Shown one piece after another: positions 59,136 through 64,000 of a stretch of 64,000 nt of DNA; position 1 is the first letter of the stretch, and every line of letters begins with the position of its first letter. This stretch comes from DAITAZ01 sp036824045 (GTDB lineage: Bacteria; Pseudomonadota; Gammaproteobacteria; Burkholderiales; Rhodocyclaceae). Both the position numbers and the translations under genes were made by a program. The DNA is taken from the NCBI GenBank assembly GCA_036824045.1, contig DAITAZ010000007.1:1-64000 (forward strand). The letters run 5' to 3'. Below the pieces are notes generated by a model. It searched no databases, was not told the DNA's origin, and was given only the letters and a program-made list of their open reading frames with translations.

Positions 59136-59900
59136 ATGGAGATCAAGGATAGTGTATTCGTGGTGACGGGCGGGGGTTCCGGCCTGGGCGCGGCGACGGC
59201 GCGGATGGTGGTGCAGCGGGGTGGCCGCGTGGTGCTGGCGGATGTGAACGCGGAAGCGGGCAGCCGGGTGGCGGAAGAACTGGGCGCGGGCGCGGTGTTC
59301 GTGGCCACCGACGTGACCAGCGAGGAGAGCGCCAAGGGCGCCTTTGCCGCTGCGACCGCCATGGGCACGCTGCGGGGCTTGGTGAACTGCGCCGGCATCG
59401 CTCCGGCCGAGAAGGTGGTGGGCAAGCAGGGCGCCCACAAGCTGGAGAGCTTTGCCCGCACCATCAACATCAATCTGGTGGGCAGCTTCAACATGATCCG
59501 CCTGGCGGCGGAGATCATGAGCGCCAATGCGCCCGACGCGGGCGGCGAGCGGGGCGTGATCGTCAGCACCGCTTCGGTGGCGGCGTTTGACGGCCAGCTC
59601 GGCCAGGCGGCCTATGCTGCTTCCAAGGGCGGGGTGGTGGCCATGACCCTGCCCATTGCCCGGGAACTGGCCCGCTCCGGCATCCGGGTGATGACCATCG
59701 CCCCGGGCATCATGGAAACCCCGATGCTGATGGGCATGCCCCCCGAGGTGCAGGAATCCCTGGGCAAGATGGTGCCGTTCCCCTCCCGCATGGGCAAGCC
59801 GGCCGAATACGCGGCGCTGGTGGAGCACATCTGCGCCAATGCCTACCTCAACGGCGAAGTCATCCGTCTCGACGGCGCCATCCGCATGGCCGCCAAGTAA
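59136..59900 (+). CDS. Short-chain 3-hydroxyacyl-CoA dehydrogenase-like SDR (HSD10 type)
   Basis: 254 residues, GGAGG upstream. Classical SDR: VVTGGGSGLGAATA (NAD loop), LVNCAGIAPA, catalytic S in STASVAAFDGQ and YAASKGG (YxxxK). D39 region VVLADVN suggests NAD preference. The sequence pattern matches 17-beta-HSD10/2-methyl-3-hydroxybutyryl-CoA dehydrogenases. Start of the acyl-CoA degradation operon; supplies the 3-ketoacyl-CoA for the thiolase downstream. Confidence 0.86.
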   Translation: MEIKDSVFVVTGGGSGLGAATARMVVQRGGRVVLADVNAEAGSRVAEELGAGAVFVATDVTSEESAKGAFAAATAMGTLRGLVNCAGIAPAEKVVGKQGAHKLESFARTININLVGSFNMIRLAAEIMSANAPDAGGERGVIVSTASVAAFDGQLGQAAYAASKGGVVAMTLPIARELARSGIRVMTIAPGIMETPMLMGMPPEVQESLGKMVPFPSRMGKPAEYAALVEHICANAYLNGEVIRLDGAIRMAAK

Positions 59901-59919
59901 TCCGCAGGGAGCTCAGAAC

Positions 59920-61104
59920 ATGTCGCAAGATCCAGTCGTTATCGTTTCCGTCGCCCGTACCCCGATGGGGGGGTTCCAGGGGGATTTCGCCAGCCTGACC
60001 GCCGCCCAGTTGGGGGGCCTTGCCATCAAGGCCGCCGTGGAGCGCGCCGGCCTGCCCGCCGAGCAGGTTGAAGAAGTGATCTTTGGCTGCGTGCTGCCTG
60101 CCGGCCAGGGTCAGGCCCCGGCCCGCCAGGCGGCCCTGGGTGCCGGGCTGCCGCTGTCCGCCGGCTGCACCACCGTCAACAAGATGTGCGGCTCCGGCAT
60201 GAAAGCCACCATGCTGGCCCACGACCTGCTGGTGGCCGGCACCAACGAGGTAATGATCGCGGGCGGCATGGAGTCCATGACCAACGCCCCCTATCTCCTG
60301 CCCAAGGCGCGGGGCGGTTTCCGCCTGGGCCACGGCCAGGTGTTCGACCACATGTTTCTTGACGGTCTCGAAGATGCCTACGAGAAGGGCCGCCTGATGG
60401 GCACCTTCGCCGAGGACTGCGCCGGTCTGTACAACTTCACCCGCGAACAGCAGGACGCCTACGCCATCGCCTCGCTGACCCGCGCCCAGGCCGCCATCAA
60501 GGACGGTTCCTTCGCCTGGGAGATCGCGCCGGTTACCGTGCCCGGCCGCAAGGGCGAAGTGACCATCAGCAGCGACGAGCAACCGCCCAAGGCCAATCTG
60601 GAGAAGATTCCCAGCCTCAAGCCCGCCTTCCGCAAGGACGGCACCGTGACGCCGGCCAACTCCAGCTCCATTTCCGACGGGGCCGCCGCGCTGGTGCTGA
60701 TGCGTGCCTCCACCGCCGCTGCCAAGGGGCTGACGCCGATCGCCAGGATCGTTGGCCATTCCACCCACGCCCACCAGCCCAACCTCTTCGCCACCGCTCC
60801 GGTTGGCGCGATGCAGAAGCTGCTCGGCAAGACGGGCTGGTCGGTGGCCGATGTGGATCTGTGGGAAATCAACGAAGCCTTCGCGGTGGTGACCATGGCC
60901 GCGATCCACGACCTGAAGCTCGATCCCGCCAAGGTGAATGTGCACGGCGGCGCTTGTGCCCTGGGTCACCCCATCGGTGCCTCGGGCGCCCGCATCGTGG
61001 TGACGCTGCTCGGCGCGCTGAAGAAGTACGGCCTCAAGCGCGGCGTGGCCAGCCTCTGCATCGGCGGTGGCGAGGCCACGGCCCTGGCGGTGGAAATGCT
61101 GTAA
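59920..61104 (+). CDS. Acetyl-CoA C-acyltransferase (thiolase)
   Basis: 394 residues. Nucleophile C90 (NKMCGSGMKATM), H350 (ALGHPIGASGARIVVTLL) and C380 (CIGGGEATAL), with INEAFAV in between, so a full active site. Cleaves or forms 3-ketoacyl-CoA; with the SDR and dehydrogenase a beta-oxidation set. Biosynthetic acetoacetyl-CoA thiolase use cannot be excluded. 19 bp after the SDR gene. Confidence 0.92.
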   Translation: MSQDPVVIVSVARTPMGGFQGDFASLTAAQLGGLAIKAAVERAGLPAEQVEEVIFGCVLPAGQGQAPARQAALGAGLPLSAGCTTVNKMCGSGMKATMLAHDLLVAGTNEVMIAGGMESMTNAPYLLPKARGGFRLGHGQVFDHMFLDGLEDAYEKGRLMGTFAEDCAGLYNFTREQQDAYAIASLTRAQAAIKDGSFAWEIAPVTVPGRKGEVTISSDEQPPKANLEKIPSLKPAFRKDGTVTPANSSSISDGAAALVLMRASTAAAKGLTPIARIVGHSTHAHQPNLFATAPVGAMQKLLGKTGWSVADVDLWEINEAFAVVTMAAIHDLKLDPAKVNVHGGACALGHPIGASGARIVVTLLGALKKYGLKRGVASLCIGGGEATALAVEML

Positions 61105-62010
61105 GTGGCCGCGCCGGGCCGCACGCTGATCTACGCCAAGCTGGTCGGGGCCATGGCCCTGTGGGGCGGCACCTGGATCGCCGGGCGCATCGTCGCCCAG
61201 GCGCTGGGCGCCCCCCTGGCGGCGGCAGCGGCGCGGTTTCTGCTGGCGGGGCTGGCGCTGGCGGGTTACGCCCGTCTGACCCGGGGCCGCATCGAGCGGC
61301 CCCAGGCCCGCCGTGAATGGGCCCTGGTGGCCGGGCTGGCGGCCACCGGCATCTTTCTCTACGCCCTGTGCTTCTTCTATGGCCTCAAGCACATCGCAGC
61401 CGGGCGCGGCGCCCTGGTGGTGGCGCTGAATCCGGTGGTGGCGGTGCTGGTGGCCTGGTTGCTGGGACAGGAGAGGATGCGCCCGGGCAAATGGGCGGGT
61501 GTGGCTATCGCCCTCGCGGGCTGCCTGACGGTGATCGGCAACGGCGACCCGCTGGCTTTGCTGCGGGGCGCGGTGGGGCTGGGCGAGTGGCTGATTCTGG
61601 GTTGTGTGGTGTGCTGGACGCTTTACACCTTCATCGGCCGGCAGGCCACCCACACCCTCTCCCCGCTCGCCGCCACCCTCTGGGCCAGCCTGCTGGGCGC
61701 GCTCTTGCTTGGCGTCGCCGCGGTGCTCGAAGGGGGCGACAGCCCGCTGACCTGGACCACGCCGGTGTGGGCCAGCGTGGTCTTTCTGGCCATCGGCGGC
61801 ACAGCCCTGGGCTTCACCTGGTTTGCCGCCGGGGTCCAGCACCTGGGGGCGGCCCAGGCTTCCGTATTTGTGAATCTGGTACCGGTCTTTGCCGTGCTGC
61901 AGGCCGCCTGGCTGCTCGACGAGCGGCTGAGCGCCACGGTGCTGGCCGGTGGCGCGCTGGTGATTGCCGGCGTGTGGCTGACAACGAAACAAGAGGAGAG
62001 AACCAAGTGA
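61105..62010 (+). CDS. EamA/DMT-family transporter
   Basis: 301 residues from a GTG directly after the thiolase stop. Ten hydrophobic helices as two EamA repeats (ALWGGTWIAGRIVAQALGA.. and GLGEWLILGCVVCWTLYTFIGRQA..). Drug/metabolite exporter superfamily; substrate unknown. Its stop overlaps the GTG of the acyl-CoA dehydrogenase, so it belongs to the operon, perhaps exporting an acid or amino acid linked to the pathway (inference). Confidence 0.85.
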   Translation: MAAPGRTLIYAKLVGAMALWGGTWIAGRIVAQALGAPLAAAAARFLLAGLALAGYARLTRGRIERPQARREWALVAGLAATGIFLYALCFFYGLKHIAAGRGALVVALNPVVAVLVAWLLGQERMRPGKWAGVAIALAGCLTVIGNGDPLALLRGAVGLGEWLILGCVVCWTLYTFIGRQATHTLSPLAATLWASLLGALLLGVAAVLEGGDSPLTWTTPVWASVVFLAIGGTALGFTWFAAGVQHLGAAQASVFVNLVPVFAVLQAAWLLDERLSATVLAGGALVIAGVWLTTKQEERTK

Positions 62011-63143
62011 TCCTGACCCAGGAACAGGAAATGATCCGCGACTCCATGCGCGCCTTCGCGCAGGAGCGCCTCGCCCCCTTCGCCGCCGAATGGGACCGCA
62101 ACCACACCTTCCCGGCCGAAGCCCTGAAGGAGCTGGGCGAGCTCGGCGCCATGGGCATGGTGGTGCCCGAGGAATGGGGCGGTGCCGGCATGGACTACAT
62201 GAGTCTGGTGCTGACGCTGGAAGAAATCGCCGCCGGCGACGGCGCCACCTCCACCATCGTCTCGGTGCAGAACTCGCTGGCCTGCGGCATCACCGCCAAG
62301 TACGGCACCGATGCCCAGAAGGAAGAATGGCTGAAGCCGCTGGCCCGCGGCGAGAAGCTCGGCTGCTTCTGCCTGACCGAGCCGCACACCGGCTCCGACG
62401 CCGCCGCCATCACCACCCGCGCCGACCGCGACGGCGACCATTTCGTGCTCAATGGCGTCAAGCAGTTCATCACCACCGGCAAGCACGCCCACATGGCCAT
62501 CGTCTTCGCCGTCACCGACAAGGCCGCGGGCAAGAAGGGCATTTCCTGCTTCCTGGTGCCGACCAATACGCCGGGCTTCGTCGTCGGCCGCACCGAAGAC
62601 AAGATGGGCCAGCACGCTTCCGACACCGTGCAGATCATTTTCGAGGACTGCCGGGTGCCGGCCTCGGCCCTGCTGGGCAAGGAAGGCGAGGGCTACCGCA
62701 TCGCGCTGTCCAACCTGGAAGCCGGTCGCATCGGCATCGCCGCCCAGAGCATCGGCATGGCCCGGGCCGCCTTTGAGGCCGCCGTGCGCTACGCCAAGGA
62801 ACGGGTGACTTTCGGCCAGCCGATCATCGAGCATCAGGCGGTGAACTTCCGCCTGGCGGACATGGCCACCCTGCTTGATGCCGCCCGCCTCATGGTCTGG
62901 CGTGCCGCCACCTTGAAGGACGCCGGAAAGCCCTGTCTGACCGAGGCCTCCATGGCCAAGATGTTTGCCTCGGAAGCGGCGGAAAAGATCGCCTCCGACG
63001 CCATCCAGATCCACGGCGGCGTCGGCTACACCAGCGATTTCCCGGTGGAGCGGATCTACCGGGACGTGCGTATCTGCCAGATCTACGAAGGCGCCAACGA
63101 CATCCAGCGCCTGGTGATCGGCCGCAGCATCGCCGCCGCCTGA
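62007..63143 (+). CDS. Acyl-CoA dehydrogenase (short/branched-chain type)
   Basis: 378 residues from a GTG overlapping the previous stop, AGGAG upstream. FAD enzyme forming the alpha,beta double bond of acyl-CoA. CFCLTEPHTGSDAAAI, the FITTGKHA region and IQIHGGVGYTSDFPVERIYRD are typical; the catalytic base E361 is in QIYEGANDIQR, the position of short-chain and 2-methyl-branched-chain enzymes. Together with the HSD10-like SDR and the racemase it suggests methyl-branched acyl-CoA oxidation. Confidence 0.92.
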   Translation: MILTQEQEMIRDSMRAFAQERLAPFAAEWDRNHTFPAEALKELGELGAMGMVVPEEWGGAGMDYMSLVLTLEEIAAGDGATSTIVSVQNSLACGITAKYGTDAQKEEWLKPLARGEKLGCFCLTEPHTGSDAAAITTRADRDGDHFVLNGVKQFITTGKHAHMAIVFAVTDKAAGKKGISCFLVPTNTPGFVVGRTEDKMGQHASDTVQIIFEDCRVPASALLGKEGEGYRIALSNLEAGRIGIAAQSIGMARAAFEAAVRYAKERVTFGQPIIEHQAVNFRLADMATLLDAARLMVWRAATLKDAGKPCLTEASMAKMFASEAAEKIASDAIQIHGGVGYTSDFPVERIYRDVRICQIYEGANDIQRLVIGRSIAAA

Positions 63144-63251
63144 GCACCCCCTCCGGCGCCCCGCGGGGTGGCCGGTGCGCGGGGCTGGACGACCAGCACA
63201 ACGCGGCAGGCGGGGCGACCCGACCTGCCGTTCTGGCAAGGAGGAGACAGC

Positions 63252-64000
63252 ATGGGCCCACTGAACGGGGTACGGGTGGTGGAGTTCGCCGCCCTAGGCC
63301 CCGCCCCCATGGGGGCGATGATCCTGGCCGATCTGGGGGCGGAGGTGCTGCGCATCGAGCGCAAGCTGCCCCCCGGCGCCAAGCCGGCGGCCGAGTTGTT
63401 CGACCCCGCCATCGACATTCTCAACCGCAGTCGCCGGGTCCTGCAGCTGGACCTGAAAAAGCCGGAGGCGGTGGAAGCCACCCTGGGCCTGCTGGAACAG
63501 GCGGATATCCTGATCGAGGGCTTCCGCCCGGGGGTGATGGAGCGCCTGGGCCTGGGGCCGGAACCGTGCCTCGCCCGCAACCCGCGGCTCGTCTATGGCC
63601 GCATGACCGGCTGGGGCCAGAGCGGCACGCTGGCCCACGCCGCCGGGCACGACATCAACTACCTCAGCCTCTCCGGTGCCCTGCACGCCATTGGCGAACC
63701 CGGGGGCAAGCCGGTGGTGCCCCTCAATCTGGTGGCGGACTGCGGCGGCGGCGCCATGCTGCTCGCGGTGGGCGTACTGGCGGCCCTCACCCATGCCCGC
63801 GCCACCGGGCAGGGCCAGGTGGTGGATGCGGCCATGACCGACGGCTCCGCCCTGCTCATGACCATGATGTACACCCTGAAGGCCATGGGCCAATGGACGC
63901 AGCAGCGGGGCAGCAACCTGCTCGACGGTGGCGCGCACTTCTACGACACCTACCGCTGCGCCGACGGGAAATGGCTTTCGGTGGGCGCCATCGAGCCCCA
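63252..64000 (+). CDS. Alpha-methylacyl-CoA racemase (CoA-transferase family III), C-terminus beyond window
   Basis: ATG at 63252 with an AAGGAGGAG ribosome site; open to the right edge (249 codons). CoA-transferase III fold: MGPLNGVRVVEFAALGPAPMGAMILADLGAEVLRIER. The catalytic pair of racemases is present: H133 in AAGHDINY and D163 in VADCGGG, spaced as in Mycobacterium MCR (H126/D156), and unlike formyl-CoA transferases that use an Asp near this site. Converts (R)- to (S)-2-methylacyl-CoA so that dehydrogenases can act. 108 bp after the acyl-CoA dehydrogenase, probably same operon. Confidence 0.88.
   Translation, partial: MGPLNGVRVVEFAALGPAPMGAMILADLGAEVLRIERKLPPGAKPAAELFDPAIDILNRSRRVLQLDLKKPEAVEATLGLLEQADILIEGFRPGVMERLGLGPEPCLARNPRLVYGRMTGWGQSGTLAHAAGHDINYLSLSGALHAIGEPGGKPVVPLNLVADCGGGAMLLAVGVLAALTHARATGQGQVVDAAMTDGSALLMTMMYTLKAMGQWTQQRGSNLLDGGAHFYDTYRCADGKWLSVGAIEP

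Noticed and set aside
1..64000. Scan for tRNA, rRNA, CRISPR arrays, transposases, integrases and phage genes
   Set aside because: None recognised; no regularly spaced repeats and no recombinase motifs in any likely coding frame.

Overview
The window is GC-rich chromosomal DNA with tightly packed operons, many overlapping start and stop codons, a late-cobalamin cluster, an LPS-core cluster and an HME-RND/PII unit. This gene content fits a Gram-negative betaproteobacterium, most likely Rhodocyclales (Azospira, Thauera or Dechloromonas-like). That placement is inference from gene content; there is no rRNA in the window. A run of 10 Ns at 5718-5727 marks a scaffold join.

Layout. 1-1744 (minus): a STAND-type P-loop ATPase cut by the window edge, preceded by a two-helix membrane protein that carries the same glycine-rich motif as the ATPase; a candidate conflict/defence pair. 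1906-5523 (plus): cbiB, cobD and two BtuF-like B12-binding proteins. 5524-8290: repeat-like DNA with the gap, a damaged small periplasmic gene, an SCO1/SenC copper chaperone, and an acetyl-CoA hydrolase/CoA-transferase gene behind a palindromic operator. 8309-11363 (minus): a sulfur operon with a split YeeE/YedE thiosulfate-type transporter, a Cys-rich NPCGP-repeat peptide, an unknown protein and a periplasmic rhodanese. 11483-17151 (minus): btuB, btuC, btuD, cobO and cobB behind a clear cobalamin riboswitch. 17592-20552 (plus): cobU, cobT, cobS and cobC. Together these cover corrinoid import, adenosylation and nucleotide-loop assembly.

20747-25988: an AT-rich promoter region, a 40-residue double-glycine-leader peptide gene missed by long-ORF calling, a terminator, then a complete type I secretion set (HlyD-type adaptor, C39-peptidase ABC exporter, NodT/TolC-like outer-membrane lipoprotein). 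This looks like an undescribed microcin-like or signalling-peptide system. It is followed by a Kef/YbaL-type antiporter and a TonB-dependent receptor.

30521-42591: LPS core/O-antigen genes, including several family 9 glycosyltransferases, two GT4 enzymes, msbA, a DUF4254 protein, a hexapeptide acyltransferase and a WaaL-GT9 fusion. 42682-47930: an orphan NtrX-like regulator whose AAA+ domain has decayed, hemE, a 590-bp intergenic region with DnaA-box-like sites, and priA. 48040-54335: a metal efflux operon (CzcI-position peptide, CzcC, CzcB, CzcA, PII-like protein). 54495-57896: an OafA-type acyltransferase and an OprC-like copper receptor. 57945-64000: an AraC regulator divergent from an acyl-CoA oxidation operon (SDR, thiolase, EamA exporter, acyl-CoA dehydrogenase, alpha-methylacyl-CoA racemase cut by the right edge).
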